From Magnetococcales bacterium (GTDB lineage Bacteria > Pseudomonadota > Magnetococcia > Magnetococcales > Magnetaquicoccaceae), in contig JADGCE010000006.1 in the NCBI GenBank assembly GCA_015229095.1, positions 12,632 through 29,223 of the forward strand: a DNA stretch of 16,592 bases, in the 5' to 3' direction. The position numbers and the translations under genes were made by a program. The first letter of the stretch is position 1. Every line of letters starts with the position of its first letter. Below the pieces are notes generated by a model. It was not told the origin of the DNA and made no database searches. It worked only from the letters and a program-made list of their open reading frames with translations. Below are positions 1 through 6,877 of the stretch, one piece after another.

Positions 1-70
1 GGCGGCACGGAAGGAGAAGGAGGAGGCGGCACGGAAGGAGAAGGAGGAGGCGGCACGGAAGGAGAAGGAG
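1..70 (+). repeat. 24-bp tandem repeat inside tolA
   Basis: A 24-bp unit beginning GGCGGCACGGAAGGAGAAGG is present at 1-24 and 25-48, and at 49-70 (22 bases before divergence). The copies are identical at the DNA level and encode the octad AARKEKEE of the TolA helix. The array probably continues to the left of the window. Downstream units (71-150) are degenerate versions. Because the unit is a multiple of three, copy-number change would lengthen or shorten the helix without a frameshift. Confidence 0.9.
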
Positions 71-628
71 GCAGCGGCGAAGAAGGCGAAGGCAGAGGCG
101 GCGAAAAAGGCGAAAGAGGAGGCAGAGAGAAAGGAGAAGGAGCTGGCGGCCCAGAAACTGGCGGCAGAGAAGGCCGCCGAGTCGGCGAAAAAAGCGTCGG
201 AGACGCCGGATTTTTCTTCCATCGCTGCGGCCATTGCCAAATCGCAACCCAACAAACCGGCCCCACGGCCAGCGACGCAGCCTGCCCAGCAGGCCAGGCC
301 GGCCCCGGCTCAGCAGGCGGAGACGACTCAGGAGCCGCGTGCCTCCAGTCTGACGGTGCAGCTGTGGCAACGCAAAATTCACGGCAAGGTGTTTGAAAAC
401 TGGACCAAGCCCAGTGGGTTGCCCAATGAGCTGAATTTGGCGGTGACCGTACTGGTGGAAGTGGGGCAGGATGGGACATTGGTGAATCCCCGTATCAGTC
501 GCACTTCCGGCAATGCCATTTTTGATCGTTCCGTGATTCGGGCCATTCAAAAGACCGCATCGGTGGAGCAGGCTCCAGCGGGTTGTCCCGAGTGCCGGGA
601 GCTGGAAATCAATTTCCGGCCTCAATAA
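2..628 (+). CDS. tolA: TolA, C-terminal part (5' end outside window)
   Basis: This is the C-terminal 208 residues of a TolA-type protein. The reading frame is open through the left edge, so the N-terminal membrane anchor is missing. TolA spans the periplasm and links the TolQR proton-driven motor to TolB/Pal, keeping the outer membrane tethered during division. Residues 1 to about 60 of the fragment are an Ala/Lys/Glu-rich helix built from an AARKEKEE-like octad repeat, as expected for TolA domain II. A Pro/Ala/Gln-rich linker follows (roughly 75-115). The C-terminal TonB/TolA-like domain (roughly 118-208) contains LWQRKIHGKVFENW and VLVEVGQDGTLVNPRI, a typical energy-transducer fold. A CPEC motif lies near the C-terminus, which is not usual for TolA. 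tolQ and tolR would be expected upstream, outside the window. Family assignment is firm; TolA rather than a TonB paralogue rests on the long charged helix. Confidence 0.85.
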   Translation, partial: AARKEKEEAARKEKEEAARKEKEAAAKKAKAEAAKKAKEEAERKEKELAAQKLAAEKAAESAKKASETPDFSSIAAAIAKSQPNKPAPRPATQPAQQARPAPAQQAETTQEPRASSLTVQLWQRKIHGKVFENWTKPSGLPNELNLAVTVLVEVGQDGTLVNPRISRTSGNAIFDRSVIRAIQKTASVEQAPAGCPECRELEINFRPQ

Positions 629-645
629 TCATCCATGGTCTGCTC

Positions 646-1908
646 ATGAAAGGGATGCTCGACTCCCTCGCCAATGCTGAGTTGTGTACCCAGTGTGGTT
701 ATTGCTTGCCGGTCTGTCCCACCTATCGGGCAGAGAACAGCGAGTTGCACTCGCCACGAGGGCGGGTTTCCGTTGTGTTGGCATTGCAGGCCGGCACCCT
801 TACCCCTGCGGAGGCGGCGGGGGTTTTGGAACATTGTCTCGTCTGCCGGGCCTGTCATGCGGCCTGTCCGGCGGGGGTTCGCCCGGCCAAACTGGCCATG
901 GTGGTGCGCGCCGAGATGCCTATCCAACCGACCTGGTTGAGTCGGATGTTGCACCATGTGACCAACAGTCACCCGCTGACGGCGCGCTGCAGTGCCCTGT
1001 TGTCGGTTTACCAGCGTTCCGGGTTGCAGCGTGTGATGCGTCGGCTGGGCCTTCTGCGCCTCTTGCCGCCTCTGGAGCGTGTGGAAGCGTTGCTGCCTGC
1101 GCACCGACCGGCAGAGTCTGTGCCACCCTTTCCCGCCCGCCCGGAGCAACCGGGCCGCCCCCGCATCGCCTTGTTGAGTGGTTGCATGGGGCGCCTGTTT
1201 TATCCGGCGGTTGCCCCCTCCGCAGCGCAATTGCTGGCACAGTGGGGAGGGGAGGTGCTTCCCTTGACAGGGTTCGGCTGCTGTGGCGCACCCTTTCGAG
1301 AGTCCGGGGATCGGCCCACTCTGGTGCGGCAGGCACGGCGTACCCTGGATGCTTTTCTGGCCGTGGCCCCTGTCCAGGCTGTTGTGTGCGACAGCAGTGT
1401 CTGTGCTGTGACAATACGCAGCTACGCCCGCCTGTTGGCCGATGATAAAAACTATGCGGCAGCGGCCAAACTCTTGGCTGCACGGGTGTATACCCTCAGT
1501 CAATTCCTGGCCGACAAGCCAGGAGAACTCTCCGTCTCCCCAAGAGATCCCGGTTTTGGCTCTGTCGCTTATCATAATCATTGCCAAGCGCGTTATGGGT
1601 TGGGTATCATGCGAGAGGCGGGTCTGTTGTTGTCTGCACTGCCGATTGTTTACCGCGATTTATGGCAGGAAGATGCCCCTTCCGAGGGGTGTTGTGGTGC
1701 GGGTGGTGCGTATCAACTGCATCATCCGCAGCGCAGTCAAAAAATCAGAGCGGCCAAATTGGCCGCCATCGAGGCCTGCGGCGCAGAGACGGTTGTGGGA
1801 GAAAATCCCGGCTGTCTGATGCACATCGCCGCCGGGCTGGAACAAGCGGGCTCGACCGTCCGGGTGCGTCACTTGGCGGAGCTGCTTTGGGCAGCCCATT
1901 CATCGTAA
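646..1908 (+). CDS. glcF: GlcF-like iron-sulfur subunit of glycolate/D-lactate oxidase
   Basis: A 420-residue protein with the layout of GlcF, the electron-transfer subunit of membrane-associated glycolate oxidase. It probably passes electrons from a flavin subunit to the quinone pool. Two ferredoxin-type 4Fe-4S motifs are visible: C14-x2-C17-x2-C20-x3-C24-P and C64-x2-C67-x2-C70-x3-C74-P. Two copies of the cysteine-rich CCG domain follow, with C212-C213-G and C349-C350-G and partner cysteines in LLSGCMGRL and YHNHCQARY. Length fits the family (about 400-420). The start at 646 lies 17 bp after the tolA stop. A longer in-frame start at 583 would overlap tolA and is less likely; ATG 655 is also possible, and none has a clear Shine-Dalgarno. 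The catalytic partners GlcD and GlcE are not adjacent in this window. An iron-sulfur subunit of another FAD-linked 2-hydroxyacid dehydrogenase is the main alternative. Confidence 0.85.
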   Translation: MKGMLDSLANAELCTQCGYCLPVCPTYRAENSELHSPRGRVSVVLALQAGTLTPAEAAGVLEHCLVCRACHAACPAGVRPAKLAMVVRAEMPIQPTWLSRMLHHVTNSHPLTARCSALLSVYQRSGLQRVMRRLGLLRLLPPLERVEALLPAHRPAESVPPFPARPEQPGRPRIALLSGCMGRLFYPAVAPSAAQLLAQWGGEVLPLTGFGCCGAPFRESGDRPTLVRQARRTLDAFLAVAPVQAVVCDSSVCAVTIRSYARLLADDKNYAAAAKLLAARVYTLSQFLADKPGELSVSPRDPGFGSVAYHNHCQARYGLGIMREAGLLLSALPIVYRDLWQEDAPSEGCCGAGGAYQLHHPQRSQKIRAAKLAAIEACGAETVVGENPGCLMHIAAGLEQAGSTVRVRHLAELLWAAHSS

Positions 1909-1934
1909 CAACCGACTGATTGACAGGTGCTTCT

Positions 1935-3050
1935 ATGAACAGAACAGCTTTTCTTTCCTTTTGTACTGCCGTCTTGACGGCGGGGCTGGCCTTGGCGACT
2001 TTTTGGCCGGAGGATGCCGACGCCCGTGCGGGTGGAGGACAATCGACCGGCAGCCGGGGATCCCGGAGTTTTTCCACCCCACGCCAAACAACGCCTGCCC
2101 CCAGCAGTAGTCCCATGCGTCAAAGCACGCCTGCGGCGACCGCCCCGACGGCGCCGACGGCTCCCGCTGCGGCACCCCACGTCCCGGCAGCCGCTCCTCC
2201 TGCTCTGCCCGCCGCGTCGGGTATGGGGGCGGGGTTGTTGGGGGGGCTGGGTGGTTTGGCTTTGGGTGGCCTGTTGGGTGCAGCCTTGTTTGGTGGTGGG
2301 AGCGGGGGTGCCGCCGATGGCGCGGCCAATGCTGCGGCCAATGCCGCCAGCTCGGCAGGTGGTGTGGGCGGCAGCGGCATCGGTTTGTTGGAAATTGTGT
2401 TGATTGGCGGCTTGATCTGGTTTGCCTTGCGTTGGTTCAGACAACAAAAAGAGCGGTCCGCTGCGCCTATGGGTGCCTATGGACGCAGTGCCCGATCGGC
2501 AGCGGCGGAGCCTTTTCTCGGCAAGCCAACCCTCCACACCTCTCCTGGTCAATGGGAGGCCGGTTCGGGAGGCGATGATCGTGCCCAGGGGCTGGCCAAT
2601 ATTGCCAGCATGGATCCCAACTTTGATGAAACCCGTTTCCTGGAAGGGGCCAAGATGGCCTTTCAGCATATTCAGGGAGCCTGGAGCGACTGGAGTGTGG
2701 AACGGTTGCGTCCCCTGTTGACCGAACGGATGTGGGGCTTGATACAGGCCCAGGCCATGGAGCGTAAAGCGGCGGGCAAGAGGGATATTATTGAAAAAAT
2801 CCGTTTTGAACAGGTGGAGATCAGCGAAGCGTGGCAGGAGGCGGGGGAGGATTGGCTGACGGTGCATTTTCTGGTGGATATGGTGGATTATACCACCGAT
2901 CTCCAAGGCAACGTGCTGGAGGGCGATCCCCAGGTCAGCGCGCGTGTGGAAGAGTATTGGACCTTCAACCGTCCCGTGGGCAGTCGGGAACCGGGCTGGT
3001 TTTTGTCGGCCATTCAGCAACCGGGTGAAGTGGCCAAAAGTGTCATCTGA
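1935..3050 (+). CDS. Tim44-like domain membrane protein
   Basis: A 371-residue exported protein with a C-terminal Tim44-like domain. Residues 1-30 look like a Sec signal peptide ending ADA. A low-complexity Ser/Pro/Ala linker follows. Around 96-123 there is a glycine-zipper-like stretch (GLLGGLGGLALGGLLGAALF), and around 148-168 a transmembrane helix (LLEIVLIGGLIWFALRWF) followed by basic residues. The Tim44-like domain occupies about 220-365, starting near MDPNFDETRFLEGAKMAF. In mitochondria this fold in Tim44 recruits Hsp70 to the import channel. Bacterial members sit at the inner membrane and their role is largely unsettled. The annotated frame can be extended to a TTG at 1920, but ATG 1935 gives a cleaner signal peptide. 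It lies 26 bp after glcF and 80 bp before the MltA gene. Domain call is good; a specific function cannot be given. Confidence 0.8.
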   Translation: MNRTAFLSFCTAVLTAGLALATFWPEDADARAGGGQSTGSRGSRSFSTPRQTTPAPSSSPMRQSTPAATAPTAPTAPAAAPHVPAAAPPALPAASGMGAGLLGGLGGLALGGLLGAALFGGGSGGAADGAANAAANAASSAGGVGGSGIGLLEIVLIGGLIWFALRWFRQQKERSAAPMGAYGRSARSAAAEPFLGKPTLHTSPGQWEAGSGGDDRAQGLANIASMDPNFDETRFLEGAKMAFQHIQGAWSDWSVERLRPLLTERMWGLIQAQAMERKAAGKRDIIEKIRFEQVEISEAWQEAGEDWLTVHFLVDMVDYTTDLQGNVLEGDPQVSARVEEYWTFNRPVGSREPGWFLSAIQQPGEVAKSVI

Positions 3051-3065
3051 GTGTGCGGGTATGTG

Positions 3066-3103
3066 TGGGGGGCGTGGGAGGTTGGAGATGCCATCGCCCC
3101 CCA
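3066..3103 (+). other. Hairpin between the Tim44-like gene and mltA
   Basis: A perfect 9-bp inverted repeat, TGGGGGGCG at 3066-3074 and CGCCCCCCA at 3095-3103, encloses a 20-nt loop. No T tract follows on either strand, so this is not a standard intrinsic terminator. It sits 28 bp before the mltA start and could affect transcript stability or translation of the downstream gene. The structure is seen; the role is inferred. Confidence 0.4.
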
Positions 3104-3130
3104 ATTCCAAAGGGAGGCATAGGAAGGCTC

Positions 3131-4372
3131 ATGGGCGGTGCTGCTCGTTGTTTTGTGCTGCTTTTGCTTGTTCTGCTGGGAGGGTGTCAGGGCAGGCCGC
3201 TGCATGATCTTGCCGAAAAGCCCAGGGCTCGGGTGGGCGAAGTGACCGCGACCAACAGTCTGGAGCCTGTGCCGTGGTCTTCGGTGCCCGCCACCCTGTT
3301 TCAGGAGCGTTCCACCCGCTCCTGGGCCGAGGCTCTGGAGCGCAGTGCCCTCTATTATCGTCGTTTGCCTCCCGGCCAGCTGTTCCATTTTGGTGCCTCA
3401 ACGCGCACGGCGGCGGCGATGGCCAAGGCCTGCAGCGAACTGGCCGATGTGGCCCGCAGCGAGGATGGAGAGCGGTTGCAGGCCGTGTTGCAACAGCGTT
3501 TTCGCCTGTTCCGTGCGGTGGGCAACAATGAAGGGGATGTGATGGTGACCGCCTATTACGAACCCCTGCTGCGTGGCTCGTTGCGGCGTTCCAATCGCTA
3601 TTTTTATCCCATCTACCGTCGTCCCTCCGACCTGTTGGAATCGGCTGCGGATGCGAACGGTCGCCGCAAGATTTATCGTATGGAGAAGGGTAAATCCGTG
3701 CCCTATTATGATCGCAGTCAGATAGATGGCCATATTTTAACCTCCAAGCAGCCGGGCAAACTGGCCAAGCGGGGTTTGGAACTGGTTTGGGTGGACAGTG
3801 CCATCGATGCCTTTTTCCTGCATATCCAGGGTTCGGGGCGGGTCATTCTGGAAAATGGTCAGGTCATGCGTCTGGGCTATGATGGTGCCAATGGCCGTTC
3901 TTACGTAGCCATTGGTAAAATCTTGATTGATGAAGGGAAAATTCCCAAGGAAGAGATGACCATGCCGCGCCTGCGCCAATGGTTGTTGGATCATCCCGAT
4001 GAAAACAAGCGGCTGATGTTTGCCAATCCCTCCTATGTGTTTTTCCGTGAATTGCAAGGGGACGCAGTGGGCAACATCAATGTCCCCCTGACTGCGGATC
4101 GTTCGATTGCTACCGATCATCGCCTGTTTCCCAAGGGGGCTCCCGCCATTCTGGCAACTACCGCCCCTGTGTTTGCCGGTGATGGCAAGACGGTGACGGG
4201 GTGGCAGCCGGATCTGCGTTGGGTGGTCAATCAGGATACCGGCGGGGCGATTCGGGGCGCGGGGCGCGTGGATCTGTTTACGGGGTTTGGGGAAAACATG
4301 GAATACCGGGCCGGAGTGATGAAACAGGCCAACTCCCAGCTCTACTTTATCGCACCCGCTGAGCAGCCGTGA
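3131..4372 (+). CDS. mltA: MltA-type membrane-bound lytic transglycosylase (lipoprotein)
   Basis: A 413-residue outer-membrane lipoprotein that cleaves the MurNAc-GlcNAc bond of peptidoglycan with formation of 1,6-anhydromuropeptides. Residues 1-18 form a lipoprotein signal with a run of leucines and the lipobox LGGC, the lipidated Cys being C19. The following Gln favours the outer membrane. The MltA domain covers the centre (VTAYYEPLLRGS, then YFYPIYRRPSDLL), and a C-terminal 3D domain follows (VVNQDTGGAIRGAGRVDLF). D369 and D381 are the conserved aspartates there; by comparison with E. coli MltA, D381 is the likely catalytic acid. ATG 3131 was chosen because it gives the lipoprotein signal and has AGGAAG just upstream; the open frame extends to 3053. 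At 413 residues it is longer than the E. coli enzyme (about 365). A Lol sorting permease lies nearby, but that link may be coincidental. Confidence 0.92.
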   Translation: MGGAARCFVLLLLVLLGGCQGRPLHDLAEKPRARVGEVTATNSLEPVPWSSVPATLFQERSTRSWAEALERSALYYRRLPPGQLFHFGASTRTAAAMAKACSELADVARSEDGERLQAVLQQRFRLFRAVGNNEGDVMVTAYYEPLLRGSLRRSNRYFYPIYRRPSDLLESAADANGRRKIYRMEKGKSVPYYDRSQIDGHILTSKQPGKLAKRGLELVWVDSAIDAFFLHIQGSGRVILENGQVMRLGYDGANGRSYVAIGKILIDEGKIPKEEMTMPRLRQWLLDHPDENKRLMFANPSYVFFRELQGDAVGNINVPLTADRSIATDHRLFPKGAPAILATTAPVFAGDGKTVTGWQPDLRWVVNQDTGGAIRGAGRVDLFTGFGENMEYRAGVMKQANSQLYFIAPAEQP

Positions 4373-4429
4373 CGCAGGGGGCACGCCGACGCAGCTGAAA
4401 CCATCAAAAAAGAAGAGTGGAGGGGGTCT

Positions 4430-4455
4430 GGGGGAGGCGGTTCTCCGCCTCCCCC
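4430..4455 (-). terminator. Convergent terminator hairpin between mltA and the prepilin gene
   Basis: A perfect 11-bp G/C-rich stem (GGGGGAGGCGG at 4430-4440, CCGCCTCCCCC at 4445-4455) with a TTCT loop. Read on the minus strand it follows the prepilin stop by 37 bp, with a T-rich run about 15-20 bp further on (TCTTCTTTTTTG, complement of 4408-4419). The T tract is displaced, so efficiency is uncertain. It may act for both converging genes. Confidence 0.55.
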
Positions 4456-4492
4456 GGAAATGGTCAGAACGACGATCGACGCCCGCACTTGC

Positions 4493-5290
4493 TCAGAACA
4501 GCACCACGGCCCCGCAGTCCGATGCCTGGTTTTTGCTGTCCCAGCGGAACGGAACCCCTTCCGCCTCTTTTTTGGGCAGCTTGCCACCGGTCGCACACAT
4601 ATTCCCTACCAGAGTGGGGGCCCCTTCAACAAACCCATCTCCGGCGCGGAAAGTACCGGTGGAGGGGTTGCCGTCGTCCATTTTGCGGTCCAACTCGGCG
4701 ATCAGCTCGGCCGGAATGCCCTTGCCTACCCAGAGCTGATTGCTGTTGGCGGTATCCGAAGCCCAGCTGACCCCGGTTTGCTCATTGGCGTAAATAAAAA
4801 ACATGGGCGCATTGAAGGCGTTGATCATGCAGGTTTCCGCCGCACAACTCCAACTGTTGAAATCCCCGGGCTGCAAGGGCTTGCCGTCAAAGGATCCCGA
4901 TATAAAATTGGCCTTGGACAAATGGAGCCATACCAGGCTGCTTTCCAGCAGACGGTTGGCCTCATCCGGTTTTCCTGGGGTTTTGCTGTCATTGTATCCC
5001 ACCCGGCCATTGCCATCCCCATCCTGACCACTGGCCACGCCCTCTATGTTGGTGGAGGCTCGGGCATAGTCCCCCGGCAGTGCCCGGAAACGATCCGTAA
5101 ATCCCAGGATGGCCGCTTTGACCGCACTGCCCTGGTCGGCCACGCTGTGGGTGCGGGCACTGCGTATCAGCTCTTGTCCCTTCAACACGCCGCCTAAAAT
5201 CAAGCCGATGATGAGGATGACAATGGCCATTTCAATCAGCGTAAAACCGCCCTGCCGGGGGTTGCGATATCGTGGGAGCTGCGGATTCAT
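4493..5290 (-). CDS. Type IV prepilin-like / pseudopilin-like protein
   Basis: A 265-residue protein with a class III prepilin signal: a short basic leader, G14-G15, then cleavage before F16 in GGFTLIEMAIVILIIGLILG, with the conserved Glu five residues into the mature form (E20). The hydrophobic helix runs to about residue 36. The leader would be cut and N-methylated by a prepilin peptidase, and the protein assembled by a type IV pilus or type II secretion machine. The soluble domain has FTDRFRALPGDYARAS and an Asp/Gly loop (DGDGNGRVGYND, 90-101) that may bind calcium. It ends in a Cys-containing C-terminus that could form a disulfide. The start at 5290 gives the correct leader and has AGGAG nine bases upstream; the open frame extends to 5416 without support. 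No pilus or secretion genes are next to it, so its assembly system lies elsewhere. Confidence 0.88.
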   Translation of the reverse strand: MNPQLPRYRNPRQGGFTLIEMAIVILIIGLILGGVLKGQELIRSARTHSVADQGSAVKAAILGFTDRFRALPGDYARASTNIEGVASGQDGDGNGRVGYNDSKTPGKPDEANRLLESSLVWLHLSKANFISGSFDGKPLQPGDFNSWSCAAETCMINAFNAPMFFIYANEQTGVSWASDTANSNQLWVGKGIPAELIAELDRKMDDGNPSTGTFRAGDGFVEGAPTLVGNMCATGGKLPKKEAEGVPFRWDSKNQASDCGAVVLF

Positions 5291-5391
5291 GTGGGGGGTC
5301 TCCTGAGCAGATGGGATCACTGGGCCAGTGGGAGGGCAGTACACGCTCGACGCAGCATGTATCGCACAGCACCCACCGACGGGCCAGGAGA

Positions 5392-5420
5392 ATTTTACGC
5401 AAAAATTCATACACAAGCAA
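5392..5420 (-). promoter_or_regulatory. Putative sigma-70 promoter of the prepilin gene
   Basis: On the minus strand TTGCTT (complement of 5415-5420) and TAAAAT (complement of 5392-5397) are separated by exactly 17 bp. The predicted transcript would have a leader of roughly 95 nt before the prepilin ATG at 5290. This is a match by eye to the consensus only. Confidence 0.4.
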
Positions 5421-5447
5421 ATATCCCCGCCATTTGGCTACAATGGC

Positions 5448-5476
5448 TTGATTTTTATGAGTTCCAAGACCAGAAT
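5448..5476 (+). promoter_or_regulatory. Weak putative promoter of the LolC/E gene
   Basis: TTGATT (5448-5453), a 17-bp spacer and CAGAAT (5471-5476) lie about 130 bp before the LolC/E start. The 315-bp gap 5291-5605 holds this and the divergent prepilin promoter; I see no other gene or RNA in it. The -10 match is poor. Confidence 0.25.
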
Positions 5477-5605
5477 GAACGCCTTTGAGCGCTCTATCCG
5501 GTCTATGCCTTGCCAGAAGCCTGGCGCGCGCAACAGTCCAGGTCGGGCTCATCCTGTCTGATACGACGGAGCAGCCCGTATGGTTCCAACACTTTTTATG
5601 GGGCA

Positions 5606-6877
5606 ATGGCCAACATGTTTGCCAATCGTTATGAGTGGCTGATCGGTCTGCGTTATTTGCGGGCCAAACGGACCCAGCATTTTATCAGCGTGATCACCTT
5701 TCTCTCCATGGGGGGGATCGCCCTGGGGGTGGCGGCTCTCATCGTGGTGCTGGCTGTGATGACCGGGTTCCGTGAGACCCTGCAACAGCAAATTTTGGGG
5801 GTGACCAGCCACATTACCGTCCGCTCCAATGTGGGGGAGATCCGGCAGTTTGCCAAAGTGTTGGAGGTGGTCGACGGCGCACCAGGGGTTTCGGGCGCGG
5901 CGCCTTTCATCGCCGGGCAGGCGATGATGCAGGCCAAAGGACGTCCGATTGGTATTACCCTGCGGGGTATTGACACTCAACGGGAAAAAGAGGTCTCCGA
6001 TCTGGAAAAAAATCTGGTTCTGGGTAAACTGGAACAGTTATCCGGGTTTGGTGTCATTCTGGGCAAAAACTTGGCCCATAACCTGGGGGTTGCTCTGGGG
6101 GAACCGGTGACGCTCCTGGTGGCTACGGCCAATGTCACGGCCATGGGCACTCTGCCCCGCATGAAGCGGTTTACTGTGGTGGGCATTTTTAATTCTGGCA
6201 TGTATGAATATGACAGCTCTTTGGCCTATATCCATCTGCCGGATGCCCAGGCCCTGTTTCGCATGAATCAAACCGTTACCGGCATTGAAGTGAAAACCCC
6301 GGATCCGGAATTTGCGTTGTCGATTCATAAACAGTTGGAACAGCGGCTTGCTCCCCTGGCTCCCGCCGAAGGGGGGTTTTGGGTGCAGAATTGGATGGAG
6401 ATGAATCATAATTTTTTTCGTGCCTTGCGCCTGGAAAAGGCCACCATGTTTGTCATCCTTTTCCTGGTGGTGGTGGTGGCCGCTTTCAACATTGTCTCCA
6501 GTCTGATCATGTCTGTGATGGAAAAGGCGCAGGAGATTGCCATTTTGAAAACAATGGGTGCGACCACCCAGGGTGTGATGACTATTTTTATTATCAATGG
6601 GGGCATTGTCGGCCTGACCGGCACGGTGGCCGGGTTGCTCCTGGGACTCTCCCTGGCGCATAACCTGGAGCCGGTTTTGGGGCTGGTTGAACGCTGGTTT
6701 GGTATCCAGATTCTTTCGGGAGAGGTCTATTATATCGATTATCTGCCCTCCAAAGTGGTGCTGTCTGACGTGGTCTGGATTACCGGCGTCAGCCTGCTGA
6801 TCAGTCTGTTGGCCACCCTCTATCCGGCCTGGCGCGCGGCACGCATCGATCCCGTGGATGCCCTGCGCTACGAATGA
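5606..6877 (+). CDS. lolC: LolC/LolE family lipoprotein-releasing permease
   Basis: A 423-residue inner-membrane permease of the Lol ABC transporter, which extracts lipoproteins from the inner membrane and hands them to LolA. It starts with the amphipathic NRYEWLIGLRYLRAKR typical of the family. TM1 follows (about 26-52), then a large periplasmic MacB-like domain. Three C-terminal FtsX-type helices lie at about 280-305, 323-350 and 389-408, and the protein ends in the family signature WRAARIDPVDALRYE. ATG 5606 was preferred because the family starts just before this motif; the open frame begins at 5510. The Shine-Dalgarno is weak. The ATPase gene lolD, usually next in line, is absent: the stop codon instead overlaps the start of a TVP38 family gene. 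Whether it acts as LolC, LolE or a single homodimeric LolC/E form cannot be told here. Confidence 0.9.
   Translation: MANMFANRYEWLIGLRYLRAKRTQHFISVITFLSMGGIALGVAALIVVLAVMTGFRETLQQQILGVTSHITVRSNVGEIRQFAKVLEVVDGAPGVSGAAPFIAGQAMMQAKGRPIGITLRGIDTQREKEVSDLEKNLVLGKLEQLSGFGVILGKNLAHNLGVALGEPVTLLVATANVTAMGTLPRMKRFTVVGIFNSGMYEYDSSLAYIHLPDAQALFRMNQTVTGIEVKTPDPEFALSIHKQLEQRLAPLAPAEGGFWVQNWMEMNHNFFRALRLEKATMFVILFLVVVVAAFNIVSSLIMSVMEKAQEIAILKTMGATTQGVMTIFIINGGIVGLTGTVAGLLLGLSLAHNLEPVLGLVERWFGIQILSGEVYYIDYLPSKVVLSDVVWITGVSLLISLLATLYPAWRAARIDPVDALRYE

Noticed and set aside
1..150. Repeats at the left edge as a possible CRISPR or mobile-element end
   Set aside because: The units are contiguous, in frame and encode the charged TolA helix, with no spacers or terminal inverted repeats.
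1869..3110. 413-codon open frame on the minus strand opposite the Tim44-like gene
   Set aside because: Compositionally biased shadow; the plus strand has a signal peptide, membrane helix and Tim44-like domain.
4460..5197. 245-codon plus-strand open frame across the prepilin gene
   Set aside because: The minus-strand frame carries an unambiguous prepilin signal with ribosome site; this frame has no recognisable features.
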